Below, piece by piece: positions 1-9,730 of a stretch of DNA of 44,875 nt (position 1 is its first letter; each line of letters opens with the position of its first letter). The notes below the pieces were generated by a model that saw nothing but the letters and a program-made list of their open reading frames with translations, was not told the origin of the DNA and made no database searches. Source of the stretch: Phycisphaerae bacterium (GTDB lineage: Bacteria > Planctomycetota > Phycisphaerae > Sedimentisphaerales > Anaerobacaceae). Where the stretch lies: contig JADHXR010000051.1 in NCBI GenBank assembly GCA_016782865.1, forward strand, positions 1-44,875, in the 5' to 3' direction. The position numbers and the translations under genes are program-made.

Positions 1-1151
1 CCGCCCTTGCAGGCGTCGATCCACTCTCTGTGATGGCCCGGCGATCTCGGCAGAATCCTCGGCGGCTTGCCGTACTCTTTGCTCAGCGCTTCGGGCAACA
101 GCCTGTGACCTAACATCTTGCCCGTCTCGCCGATACAGAGATTGTCGTCGGCGTTGCCGAAACGCAAACCGTTCGGTAGCTCCTCAGGCCTGGGGGGCAT
201 CAACCCGCCGTCGTACCAGGTCAGCTTCAGCGGCGGCATCCCGGAACGGGCCGGAAAGTCATAGCGGACCATCGACGCCAGAGGAGCGGTTTCGGAATTG
301 ACTCCGCTGGAACATGCCTCGACACTCGTAGGGTACCCAAGCTTCAGGGCCCGAAAAATCGGCGCCATCTGATGACAGCCGATGTCGCCAAGGACGCCTG
401 TTCCGAAATCCCACCAGCCCCGCCACGTGAACGGCAGATAGCACGGATGGTACGGACGCTTCGGCGCCGGACCGAGCCAGAGATCCCAGTCGAGACCTTC
501 GGGCACCGGGTGAGTATCCTTGGGTCGGTCAATTCCGCGTGGCGAGATCGGCCTGTTGGACCAGGAGTGGACCTCGCGGACCGCACCGATCGCATTGTCG
601 GCGATGAACTCACACACCAGACGCGTTTCCTCGGAGGCCTGGCCCTGGTTGCCCAATTGCGTTGCCACCCCAGCCTGCCTTGCCGCCTCGGTTAGCCTGC
701 GGACCTCGTAGATCGAATGGGCCAGCGGCTTTTCACAGTACACATGCTTGCCGCGCTTGATCGCCGCCATAGACGCAACAGCATGAACATGATCCGGCGT
801 TGCGACGATAACGGCGTCGATGTTCTTGTCCTCCCTGTCCAGCATCCGGCGGAAATCTTTGTACCTGGCGGCGCGCGGGAACCGCTTGAACGTAGCGGCG
901 GCTTGTCTCTGGTCGACGTCGCACAGAGCGACAATGTTCTCGCTGCCGACCGCGTCGAGGTCGCCGGCCCCTCGGCCGCCCACACCGATACCGGCTATGT
1001 TGAGCTTCTCGCTCGGCGGGACATGACCGGGCCCGCCGAGAACATCGCGCCCAACAATCGTAAACGCCGCCGCGGCTGCCGTCGCAGCCACGAAATTACG
1101 CCGCGACAACCTTGCGCCGCGCGTGACGCCTGCTTGCTCTCGATCTCTCAT
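1..1151 (-). CDS. Tat-exported Gfo/Idh/MocA-family oxidoreductase (3'-truncated by window edge)
   Basis: This is an NAD(P)-dependent sugar or polyol oxidoreductase of the Gfo/Idh/MocA family, cut off by the left edge; about 383 codons are visible with no stop. I translated the reverse strand from the ATG at 1151. Residues 15-20 (LSRRNF) form a twin-arginine motif before an Ala-rich hydrophobic stretch, so it is probably exported folded with its cofactor. A Rossmann nucleotide-binding loop (GIGVGGRG) follows, then IVALCDVD, ATPDHVHA and the family EKP motif (VYCEKPLAH). The frame is also open at the window end, where it reads HREWIDACKGG, matching the C-terminal EACKTGG segment of the neighbouring gene at 1316-2677. 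It is a close paralogue of that neighbour but keeps the canonical EKP lysine motif. Family call is secure; substrate is unknown. Confidence 0.9.
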   Translation of the reverse strand, partial: MRDREQAGVTRGARLSRRNFVAATAAAAAFTIVGRDVLGGPGHVPPSEKLNIAGIGVGGRGAGDLDAVGSENIVALCDVDQRQAAATFKRFPRAARYKDFRRMLDREDKNIDAVIVATPDHVHAVASMAAIKRGKHVYCEKPLAHSIYEVRRLTEAARQAGVATQLGNQGQASEETRLVCEFIADNAIGAVREVHSWSNRPISPRGIDRPKDTHPVPEGLDWDLWLGPAPKRPYHPCYLPFTWRGWWDFGTGVLGDIGCHQMAPIFRALKLGYPTSVEACSSGVNSETAPLASMVRYDFPARSGMPPLKLTWYDGGLMPPRPEELPNGLRFGNADDNLCIGETGKMLGHRLLPEALSKEYGKPPRILPRSPGHHREWIDACKG

Positions 1152-1183
1152 GAGAACACCCCTACCAGGAAAATCAAATATCA

Positions 1184-1271
1184 GGGTTCACGGTTCCAGG
1201 TTCACAGTTGATCGAAAAAACTATTTTTACCAGCCAGCAACCATGAACCGTGAACCTTCTAACCCGGAACC
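1184..1271. repeat. Inverted GGTTCACGG / CCGTGAACC repeat pair
   Basis: The gap between the first two genes holds GGTTCACGGTTC...GGTTCACAGTTG (1185-1210) and, about 30 nt later, the inverse form TGAACCGTGAACC...CCGGAACC (1243-1271). The two arms can pair to a long imperfect hairpin. A third copy of the same motif lies at 41714-41748 in an unrelated leader, so it is a dispersed repeat rather than a gene-specific regulator. Confidence 0.6.
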
Positions 1272-1315
1272 AACACTTTTGCCGCACACGGCTAAAGTGT
1301 TACGATCTTTGCATG

Positions 1316-2677
<1,362 letters not shown>

Positions 2678-2744
2678 AATCGCAATCCTCTAATGTAAGT
2701 GATCGTTTTCTAAAATCATATCAGGGATATGACAAACCCACACT

Positions 2745-3842
2745 CTACAATTCAACCAGCCAGATGTTGCGGAACTGCATTGGATTGCTGTGGTCCTGAA
2801 GGTATATGCCGCCCGGTTCGTTGACGTTGCTGTCCAGCGCGCCGCCGGTTGGCCCGGGCAGCTCGATTTCGTCGTGTATTGTTACTCCGTTGTGGACGAC
2901 TGTGGCCCGCGCGGGCTTACCCGCCTTCGGAGCGCCGAAGGTGATATCGTAAGTCTGCCACTGCGCCGGCGGTGCGCACATGTTCACAAGAGGAGGGCCG
3001 ACCTTGTAGATGCCGCCGCACTCGTTGTCCCTGCCCTCGAGGCCGTAACTGTCGAGTACCTGCACTTCGTATCGCCCCTGTAGGTATACTCCGCTGTTGG
3101 CGCGAGCCTGACCCCGTTTTTCGGGCATGAACGGCAGCCGAAACTCGATATGCAGCTTGAAGTCGGTGAACTTCTTCTTCGTCATGATCGAGCCGGTACC
3201 TGGCTTGACTTCCATCACACCGCCCTTCTTGCGGATCCATTGCACGGGGCCGCCGGTCGGATTCTTCTTCGACGGCGTGTGTTTCCATTGCTTGAAGTTC
3301 TTGCCGTTGAACAGCACAACCGCCCCTGCCGGAGGTTCTGCTCCCAGCGTAGGTGAAACGCGAACAGTCCTGCTCAACTCGAACTTGCCGGAGAAATCCC
3401 CGCCTTGGAAACTGCCGGCGAAATTGTCGCCTTCGACTTGTCCCTTGAGGTCAAGATAACCGCCCTCAGAATCGGCCTGTCCGGTGAAGCTGGCGTTCTG
3501 GTCTTCAACCTCGTCATTGAGCACGGCTCGAGGCTCGGCGCGCGTGTCAAACTCGTCGAGGAAAACGGCGCGGTATTTTCCCTTGCCCAACGCAATCACC
3601 TGCGCCACCAGCGGGCCGGTGTCGGTTCCGTCATCCAATTGCCATCTACCCTTCCAGTCCCCCATGAAAGGATCGGCGCTGCCGATTGCTTTTCCCGTTT
3701 CAACGACCGGGTCGACCTTCATCAGGCCGCCGCACGAAGACAGCAGCAGAGGAAACGTCAGAGCCAGGATAAGGATTGTAACCTTACGGCCGCTTTTGAA
3801 AAAATGATAAATGATGCCACTGTGTTCGCCTCGTGAAACCAT
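2745..3842 (-). CDS. Lipoprotein with DUF1080 (3-keto-disaccharide hydrolase) domain
   Basis: A 365-residue predicted lipoprotein. The start at 3842 is supported by AGGAGA eight bases before the ATG. Residues 20-37 are hydrophobic and end in a lipobox (LLLSSC), so it is probably anchored in a membrane facing the periplasm. Residues about 55-160 form a beta-rich lipocalin-like extension (GDWKGRWQLDDG...SGKFELSRTV). Residues about 170-365 are the PF06439 concanavalin-like domain, with VLFNGKNFKQWKH, FKLHIEFRLPF, NSGVYLQGRYEVQVLDSYG and IYLQDHSNPMQFRNIW. Pfam names this domain 3-keto-disaccharide hydrolase. Its neighbours are three Gfo/Idh/MocA oxidoreductases and a ThuA protein, which suits cleavage of a 3-keto-glycoside. 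A related domain is fused to DUF6807 at 9731-11617. Confidence 0.9.
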   Translation of the reverse strand: MVSRGEHSGIIYHFFKSGRKVTILILALTFPLLLSSCGGLMKVDPVVETGKAIGSADPFMGDWKGRWQLDDGTDTGPLVAQVIALGKGKYRAVFLDEFDTRAEPRAVLNDEVEDQNASFTGQADSEGGYLDLKGQVEGDNFAGSFQGGDFSGKFELSRTVRVSPTLGAEPPAGAVVLFNGKNFKQWKHTPSKKNPTGGPVQWIRKKGGVMEVKPGTGSIMTKKKFTDFKLHIEFRLPFMPEKRGQARANSGVYLQGRYEVQVLDSYGLEGRDNECGGIYKVGPPLVNMCAPPAQWQTYDITFGAPKAGKPARATVVHNGVTIHDEIELPGPTGGALDSNVNEPGGIYLQDHSNPMQFRNIWLVEL

Positions 3843-3889
3843 AACTTCTTCTCCTATACATGATCATTATTTGCGACCGAGCCGAGACA

Positions 3890-3938
3890 TTTTGAACTGC
3901 GATTTGAAAATCGCAAATCGAAATTCGGCAATCGAAAA
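3890..3938. repeat. GCGATTT/AAATCGC hairpin repeat
   Basis: The intergenic stretch holds a perfect 7-bp stem (3899-3905 with 3908-3914, GCGATTT-GA-AAATCGC), followed by the related imperfect words AAATCG, ATTCGGC and AATCGAAAATT. It lies between the HEAT gene and the DUF1080 gene. It may be a dispersed palindromic element or a weak processing/termination hairpin; there is no T-run to make it a strong intrinsic terminator. Confidence 0.4.
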
Positions 3939-3944
3939 TTACAG

Positions 3945-5294
3945 CTATTCCATTTTATCCAAAACTTCCTGCGCCTGGTCGCGCAGCGTATCGTTCTTTG
4001 TCTGCTGGATGATCTTGTTCAGCGTATCCTTCGCCAGGTCGGGAAAGTCCACCTGAATGCCCTCGGCGATTTTGACTGCGGCAAATTCCGCCTCTCCGGA
4101 CAACGTCTGGTCCTGGAGGTAGGCCTTTGCCATCTCCAGCGCGCCGGGGGATTTGGCGCCAGCCAGTCCCGAGAGCACCCTTCTCTTCTCGCCGGCATCC
4201 GGCGCCAGGCTCATCGCCTTCTTGTACATCTCAATCGTCTTTTCGGCGGGCCGTTTGCTTTCAAGGGCGAGCAGGCGGACAAATCCGCGCAGGGCGAGAA
4301 CCCGGTGCAGTTTGTTCTGCGAACTGCCCGCCACCTTCAGCAGATCGCCCAGCGGTTCAGGTGTCGGCCATTCGGCCAGCGACCGAATCGCGGCGGTCTG
4401 TATTTCGGCGTCCGTTTCTTCCAGCGCAGCGATCAGAACGGGCAGCGCCTTGTTGTCGCCTATCTTGCCGAGAACCTCGAGCAAAGAGCATCGGCTCTGT
4501 ATCTGCTTTGCCGCAGCCAGCGCAGCCAGCACGGCGTGCGCCTGGTTGTTCTTGTCCTCGATCTTGTGAGCGACAGCCGCGACTGTCTTCTGGCATTCGC
4601 TGCGGTCGGATGAACTCCGGGCTTCTATCAGGAGCTTGACCAATGTCGGCAGATGTTCGGGCCCGGCAACGACCTTCAGAACCCTGAAGGACTCGGTTCG
4701 AACCTTGCGGTCGGCATCCTTTGCCGTTTTCAATAGAGGCGCTACGCCTGTGCTTATATTGCGCTGGCCTACGCCGCTAATCAGTTCGACTTTCACAGCG
4801 GCCTCGGCCTTGGGGATTTCGTCCAGGATTACCTGATCGACCTTGGGACCTCGGAGCCTGCACAGGCTGTCACGCGCGGCTTTTTGCTCGGCGCCTCTGG
4901 CGCCGGCAGCCGCCTGCGCCAACAGGACAACATTCGTATCGTCACCCAGTTGGCCCAGGGCCCGCAGAGCGGCGATCCGCACGGACTGATCTTGCGACTT
5001 TGCGGCGGTGACAACTGCGGGCCGGGCCGCAGCGTCGCCACGGTCGCCGAGCGCCGAGAGAAGCTGCACCTGGCTGGTCGGCGAGAGCTTGGGCAGCTCG
5101 ACCGCCAGGGCTTTGGTCACCTCGGCGCCGGGCATATCTTTGACCATCGAGATCGCCACGGCCTGCATGTCCTGATCGCCGCTCTTGAGAATATCGAGAA
5201 CCATCTTCACGGCGTCATCCTGCGCCCGGCCGAGGCCGCAGAAGCACAAGAGCACCAGCGCTAATGCGCCGCAAATCGTACGTTTGATCTTCAT
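3945..5294 (-). CDS. Secreted HEAT-repeat protein
   Basis: A 449-residue protein with a signal peptide (about 1-24, ending GLGRAQ) followed almost entirely by HEAT-type helical repeats of about 30-40 residues. Examples are VRIAALRALGQLGDDTN, VRTESFRVLKVVAG and IQTAAIRSLAEWP. No catalytic domain is visible; such proteins usually serve as binding scaffolds. Its ATG lies 9 nt after the stop of the upstream ThuA-HEAT gene (5304-6941) with no good RBS of its own, so the two are probably translationally coupled. The C-terminal half of the upstream protein carries similar repeats, so the two may have arisen from one longer HEAT protein. The partner is unknown. Confidence 0.88.
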   Translation of the reverse strand: MKIKRTICGALALVLLCFCGLGRAQDDAVKMVLDILKSGDQDMQAVAISMVKDMPGAEVTKALAVELPKLSPTSQVQLLSALGDRGDAAARPAVVTAAKSQDQSVRIAALRALGQLGDDTNVVLLAQAAAGARGAEQKAARDSLCRLRGPKVDQVILDEIPKAEAAVKVELISGVGQRNISTGVAPLLKTAKDADRKVRTESFRVLKVVAGPEHLPTLVKLLIEARSSSDRSECQKTVAAVAHKIEDKNNQAHAVLAALAAAKQIQSRCSLLEVLGKIGDNKALPVLIAALEETDAEIQTAAIRSLAEWPTPEPLGDLLKVAGSSQNKLHRVLALRGFVRLLALESKRPAEKTIEMYKKAMSLAPDAGEKRRVLSGLAGAKSPGALEMAKAYLQDQTLSGEAEFAAVKIAEGIQVDFPDLAKDTLNKIIQQTKNDTLRDQAQEVLDKME

Positions 5295-5303
5295 ATTCGA
5301 TTC

Positions 5304-6941
5304 TTAGTTCTTGGCGGCGTTGATCATGCCCGTCACCGCTGCCGTGCGAATTGGCTTGGGCATGCTTGCTGTGCCGAGCTCCTTGTAGATGGCCAGAGCT
5401 TCGGCCTTCTTGCCGTCGGCTACCATCTTGTCGGCGCACTTCAGATAAGCATCGAGCACCACCAACTGCACCTTGCCTTCTGTCTTGTCCTTGGCTGCGG
5501 CCAGGGCCTTGGTGGCCGCGGGACTCGCAATCCGGCCAAGAGCGGCGGCGGCGGCGGTGGCAAGCGCCTCGTTCTTTCCTGTAACCAGCCTGGCCAGAGG
5601 CCGGACGGCTTTCGTATCGCCGCGCTGGCCCAGAGAATTGACGATGCCGATCTTGGGATTGCCCTTTGCCTTGCGCAGTGAACCTCGCAGGGCGTCATCG
5701 ACGGCTGTACCCGGGATGCGCTCCAGCGCATATCGCGCCATATCCGAGGTCTCTTCACCAGCCAACATGCCAGCCAGCACCGGCACGGACTGCTCGGTGC
5801 CTATTATGCTCAGCTCGCGGCAGACATACTGCTTGCCCGCCTGCTTGGCGTCCGAGGCGAGCACACCCAGCAGAGCCTTCTCGATCTTCGCCAGCTCGGC
5901 CTTGTCGCCGTGAGCTTTCTTGATGATCTCGCTCAGCTCGGTCAGCGCCAGGCGGCTTTGACCCCAATCGTACGCCTTTATCTTGTTCAATAGTTCCTGC
6001 AGTTTTGGCTCCATGTCTGATCCCTTTCCTGAACTTGCGAGAGGCTTTGGCCTCGTATCAACTTTGTAGTCGCCGAATGCGAACTGAATTCCGTCAAGAT
6101 AATGCTGCAACACCGCCGGATTCCAGAGGATGTGGTCGTTGTGGCCAAGCGAGCAATAGAATATGCGACCTTTTCCCACCGTCTTGACCCAACTGATGCC
6201 GGTGTCGGCATCGCTCGGTTTGACTCCTTTGGCTCCGGCGGTGGCCGGGTCGCTCATATCCAGACTCATCAGCACAAGCTGCTTATCTCTCGAATAGAGC
6301 GGCGGGTCCGTGCGGTAGATCTCATCATTTATCTTGAAGCCTTTGCCCTTGAACGACGCCATCAGCGGATGGCCCGGCTCGTCGATCTTGATCGCCCAGG
6401 TTCCGCCGCCGCCCCAGGGGTGGCCGGTAAACTTGCCGCCCATCATTTCTTCGCCGGCGGGCCATGTCTTGAAGTTGTCCGTCGCCGCGTGGACGCCCAC
6501 AATGCCTTTGCCGCCCTTGACGAAATCCATCAGGGCCTCGCAACGGTCCGGGGTAGTTGCCGGGTCGAACTTCAACCCGGTCGTGTTGTTCAGGCACACG
6601 GCGTCGAACTGCCTGAGATTCTCCTTCGTGAAGACCGAATAGTCGTCGGTAATCACGACCTCATACGCGCCGGTTGTCTTACCCATCAGTTCCATCGCCT
6701 TGTTAACGACAGGTATGGACTTGTGGAAAAAACCTTCGCAGCGCCAGAATACCAGCAGCTTTCGCGGCTTGGCCGGCTTGACCGTCGCTTTGGCCGGCAG
6801 CGCTCCTTCTATCTTTCGCACTTCCTCCGGCTTCAGGTCTCGCAACTTCTCCGGCGACTGAGCCTGCAAAGTACTCGTAAGCAGCGACAAACACCAGAGC
6901 CCCAGCAGTACAACACATGGCAATTTCAATCTCTTATTCAT
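5304..6941 (-). CDS. ThuA-domain protein with C-terminal HEAT repeats
   Basis: A 545-residue exported protein. The frame is open further upstream, but I place the start at the ATG at 6941, preceded by AAAGGAG and followed by a clear signal peptide (MNKRLKLP...TLQAQ). Residues about 60-295 are a ThuA-like class I glutamine-amidotransferase fold: FWRCEGFFHKS, GKGIVGVHAATDNF, GGKFTGHPW and FYCSLGHN. ThuA (PF06283) is linked to trehalose utilisation, where its partner ThuB is a Gfo/Idh-family enzyme, and both concern 3-keto-trehalose. Residues about 310-545 are HEAT repeats (ALGRIASPAATKALAAA and similar). A next-door HEAT protein follows with a 9-nt gap. It probably takes part in keto-sugar processing in the periplasm; the exact reaction is not established. 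Confidence 0.9.
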   Translation of the reverse strand: MNKRLKLPCVVLLGLWCLSLLTSTLQAQSPEKLRDLKPEEVRKIEGALPAKATVKPAKPRKLLVFWRCEGFFHKSIPVVNKAMELMGKTTGAYEVVITDDYSVFTKENLRQFDAVCLNNTTGLKFDPATTPDRCEALMDFVKGGKGIVGVHAATDNFKTWPAGEEMMGGKFTGHPWGGGGTWAIKIDEPGHPLMASFKGKGFKINDEIYRTDPPLYSRDKQLVLMSLDMSDPATAGAKGVKPSDADTGISWVKTVGKGRIFYCSLGHNDHILWNPAVLQHYLDGIQFAFGDYKVDTRPKPLASSGKGSDMEPKLQELLNKIKAYDWGQSRLALTELSEIIKKAHGDKAELAKIEKALLGVLASDAKQAGKQYVCRELSIIGTEQSVPVLAGMLAGEETSDMARYALERIPGTAVDDALRGSLRKAKGNPKIGIVNSLGQRGDTKAVRPLARLVTGKNEALATAAAAALGRIASPAATKALAAAKDKTEGKVQLVVLDAYLKCADKMVADGKKAEALAIYKELGTASMPKPIRTAAVTGMINAAKN

Positions 6942-7023
6942 TCTTATTCCTTTCTCCTTTATGTACCCCGAATAATACGTGTCTGACTTCAATCTTGCAC
7001 ATGACTCAATAATCAATAGCATT

Positions 7024-7047
7024 GTCATCCCTGCGAAAGCAGGGACA
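7024..7047. repeat. CCCTGC-GAAA-GCAGGG palindromic repeat
   Basis: A perfect 7-bp stem with a GAAA tetraloop (7028-7045) inside GTCATCCCTGCGAAAGCAGGGA. This resembles the GTCATxCCxGCGAAAGCxGG palindromes dispersed in many bacterial genomes. It lies between the oxidoreductase at 7058-8353 and the ThuA gene, where it could also damp read-through. Confidence 0.55.
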
Positions 7048-7057
7048 ATAGTAAATT

Positions 7058-8353
7058 TCAAATGTGCCACGGACCGCGCATGGACCGCGAGAGCAGACGG
7101 TTGGCATCGTCGCCGCCGACAAACACCTCGGCTACGGGATCCCACTTCAGCGGTCGCTGCAGTTTGTACGCAATGTTGCCCAGATGGCAAACGGATACCG
7201 ATCGGCAGCCAACCTCTATGTCGCAGATCGGCTTGCTTCGCTTGCGGACAGCATCGAGCCAGTCAACGTAATGGTTCCTGCTCTCGTAAAGATGTGTCTC
7301 GTTCGGGCCGATCTTCTGGTCCTTGAGAGACTCGGGATTAGTGCGCAGGCGCCCTCGGTTTGTCTCGACCGTGCCCTTAGTGCCCGTAAACAGAACGCCA
7401 TCGGCCTTGTCGCGCGTCATCGTCACGCCGCTGGCGTACTTGTGCGTGAGCACCTTATAGTCCTTGCCGTCGGGCGGGATGATTTCGACCGGGCCGCTTT
7501 CGTCCATACCCATCCCCCACTGGGCGATGTCGAAGTGATGCGCGCCCCAGTCGGTCATGCCGCCGCCGCCGAATCGGCTGTTGTTGCGCCAGTTAGGAAA
7601 GACGTCCCGGCTCAGATGCGGAGACAGATCCTCATTGTACGGCCTCCACTGCGCCGGACCGAGCCACATCTCCCAGTCGAGATAATCGGGCACCGGCTGG
7701 GCCGGCAGAGGCGGATTTCCGGCCGGTCCGCCGACACTTACCGTTACGTGCTTCAGCTCGCCGATATAGCCGTTGAGAACCAGCTCGCACCCCAGGCGGA
7801 AATGCCAGTCCGAGCGTTGCATGCTTCCCGTCTGAAAGACGCGCCCGTAACGCCTGACGGCGTTGACCATAGCCCTGGCCTCTTCGATGGTCTGCGAAAG
7901 TGGTTTCTCGCAGTAAATATCCTTGCCCGCCTGGGCGGACTGGATGACCGTAATCGCATGCCAGTGGTCGGGGGTCGAGATCACGACGGCATCGATATCG
8001 TCTCGGGCGATCACGTCGCGGAAGTCGCCGTATGTATCGCAGCCCTTGTACGATCCGCCGCTCTTGCCGGCATAGTGGTCTTCGACGATTCTTTTGCCGC
8101 GCGCCAGCTTGAGTTTGTCAACGTCGCAGGCGGCAACAACGTGCGTGCCGGGCGAGTTGAGGAAAGACCTCATCAGATGTTGGCTCTGCTTGCCCGCGCC
8201 TATGAAACCCAGCGTGATTCGTTCGCTCGGCGCGCTACCGGCCCCGGCGAAAACCGAAGCCGGAACGAAGTACGGCAACGCCACTGCCCCGGCCACAGTG
8301 CCGGCCGCCCTGCTGAGAAACCGTCGCCGGCTCAGATTGTTCTTGCCTGTCAT
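7058..8353 (-). CDS. Tat-exported Gfo/Idh/MocA-family oxidoreductase
   Basis: A 431-residue oxidoreductase with a twin-arginine signal (SRRRFL, residues 8-13) and an Ala/Val-rich h-region ending near VFAGAG. The Rossmann motif GFIGAGKQ lies at 49-56, STPDHWHA at 126-133 and EKP at 149-151 (IYCEKPLSQ). It also carries DWEMWLGPAQWRPYN and GGGMTDWGAHHFDIAQWGMG, the substrate-site region of the exported planctomycete members. It belongs to a different subtype from the pair at 1-2677 (TDWGAHHFD versus ADMACHVLD). GGAAGG lies about 8 nt before the ATG. It is likely the first oxidation step for a glycoside outside the cytoplasm. The isomerase gene lies about 80 nt upstream on the same strand, consistent with co-transcription. 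Confidence 0.92.
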   Translation of the reverse strand: MTGKNNLSRRRFLSRAAGTVAGAVALPYFVPASVFAGAGSAPSERITLGFIGAGKQSQHLMRSFLNSPGTHVVAACDVDKLKLARGKRIVEDHYAGKSGGSYKGCDTYGDFRDVIARDDIDAVVISTPDHWHAITVIQSAQAGKDIYCEKPLSQTIEEARAMVNAVRRYGRVFQTGSMQRSDWHFRLGCELVLNGYIGELKHVTVSVGGPAGNPPLPAQPVPDYLDWEMWLGPAQWRPYNEDLSPHLSRDVFPNWRNNSRFGGGGMTDWGAHHFDIAQWGMGMDESGPVEIIPPDGKDYKVLTHKYASGVTMTRDKADGVLFTGTKGTVETNRGRLRTNPESLKDQKIGPNETHLYESRNHYVDWLDAVRKRSKPICDIEVGCRSVSVCHLGNIAYKLQRPLKWDPVAEVFVGGDDANRLLSRSMRGPWHI

Positions 8354-8433
8354 GATCCAAACCTTCCCGTTATCTGCGGGCTCGCGCAGACGAAATTCAA
8401 CGCCCCGCGAGCCTGCGAAGAGTCTTATCTCGA

Positions 8434-9432
8434 TTATTTGTCGAACTGCGCATCGAAAGCAACAGCCGAAGGCTTGAAATCAGCCTTCTTGAAGAATGCG
8501 GCAGCCTCGGCTGCGCCGTGCTCGCGGTCCATCCGGCTGTCTTCCCATTCGACCGACAGCGGCCCCTGGTAGCCGACGTCGTTGAGCGCGACTATGATTT
8601 CCTCGAAGTTGATGTCGCCGTGACCGATCGAACGGAAGTCCCAGTAGCGGCGCGGATCGGCAAACTCGGTATGACCGCCGAAGACACCGACTGTGCCATC
8701 TCCGTGATTCCACCAGACATCCTTCATGTGAGCGTGGAAAATGCGGTCGCCGAAGGTGCGGATGAACTTGACGTAGTCGACGCCCTGGTAGCCGAGGTGG
8801 CTCGGGTCGTAGTTGAAGCCAAAAGACTTGTGGCCCTTGATGGCTTTAATGGCGCGCTGGGCCGAGGCAATGTCAAACGCGATCTCCGTCGGGTGAACTT
8901 CCAGAGCGAACTTCACGCCTTCGGCCTTGAAGGCTTCGAGGATAGGCCGCCAGCGCTTTGCAAAGTCCTTGTAGCCGGCCTCTATCGCATCGGGTGAAGC
9001 CGGCGGAAACGAGTAGACCATGTGCCAGATGGAACTTCCCGTAAAACCATTGACGATTTCTACGCCAAGCCTGCTCGCGGCCTTGGCGGCATCGATTACC
9101 TTCTGGGCTGCACGTTTGCGGACGCCCTCGGGTTCACCGTCGCCCCAGACATCCGCCGGCAGGATTGCCTTATGACGCTCGTCAATATTGTCGCACACGG
9201 CCTGGCCAACCAGATGTGTCGAGATCGCGTACACTTTTAGGCCGTGCTTCTTCAGCAGGTCACGCTTGGCCTTGCAGTAGCTGCGGTCGCTCAGGGCCTT
9301 GTCCACCTCGAAGTGGTCTCCCCAACACGCCAATTCCAACCCATCGTATCCCCAGTCCGCCGCTTTCTTGGCCAGCTTTGCGAGCGGCAGGTCCGCCCAC
9401 TGGCCCGTGAATAATGTAACCGGTCTTGCCAT
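8434..9432 (-). CDS. Sugar phosphate isomerase/epimerase-like TIM barrel
   Basis: A 332-residue protein of the xylose-isomerase-like TIM-barrel superfamily (AP endonuclease 2 type fold). It has no signal peptide, so it is cytoplasmic, unlike its neighbours. Candidate metal ligands are conserved in the expected order: E178 (FALEVHP), D209 (FNYDPSH), H233/H235 (FHAHMKD) and E295 (LSVEWED). It starts at the ATG at 9432 behind a strong AAGGAG. Members of this group epimerise, isomerise or dehydrate keto-sugars; in 3-keto-glycoside clusters they are thought to act on the released keto-sugar. The exact substrate cannot be read from the sequence. Confidence 0.9.
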   Translation of the reverse strand: MARPVTLFTGQWADLPLAKLAKKAADWGYDGLELACWGDHFEVDKALSDRSYCKAKRDLLKKHGLKVYAISTHLVGQAVCDNIDERHKAILPADVWGDGEPEGVRKRAAQKVIDAAKAASRLGVEIVNGFTGSSIWHMVYSFPPASPDAIEAGYKDFAKRWRPILEAFKAEGVKFALEVHPTEIAFDIASAQRAIKAIKGHKSFGFNYDPSHLGYQGVDYVKFIRTFGDRIFHAHMKDVWWNHGDGTVGVFGGHTEFADPRRYWDFRSIGHGDINFEEIIVALNDVGYQGPLSVEWEDSRMDREHGAAEAAAFFKKADFKPSAVAFDAQFDK

Positions 9433-9730
9433 TTGATATTCTCCTTAAATTCCGATTTCCGATTCAAAATGTGCCGTTACAAACGAAACAACGTCTATCC
9501 CGGCTAGCCGGGACCATCTCCTCTGAGATTTCCTCACTTGTGAGCGCGAGTGCTGCAACTACCTTCCATGGAGAAACTTACGCCCAACTACATCAAGGTT
9601 TTTCTCTGCCAAAACTCCGAAAAAAACGATTCATAGATTATATCCGGTCGCGATTGACAATCAATCGCAAACTGCAAATTGTCGTCCCCTGTCGCCCTAG
9701 CGGCCCAATACCTCCACTTTCAGGCCTTTC
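9433..9730. other. Intergenic gap with a 16-nt perfect palindrome
   Basis: About 300 nt without a supported gene. It contains the RBS of the isomerase, an AT-rich stretch with poly-A/T runs near 9620-9640, and a perfect palindrome TCCCGGCTAGCCGGGA at 9498-9513. Palindromes with the same TCCCGGC...GCCGGGA arms recur at 36097-36112 and 38830-38845. Confidence 0.55.
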
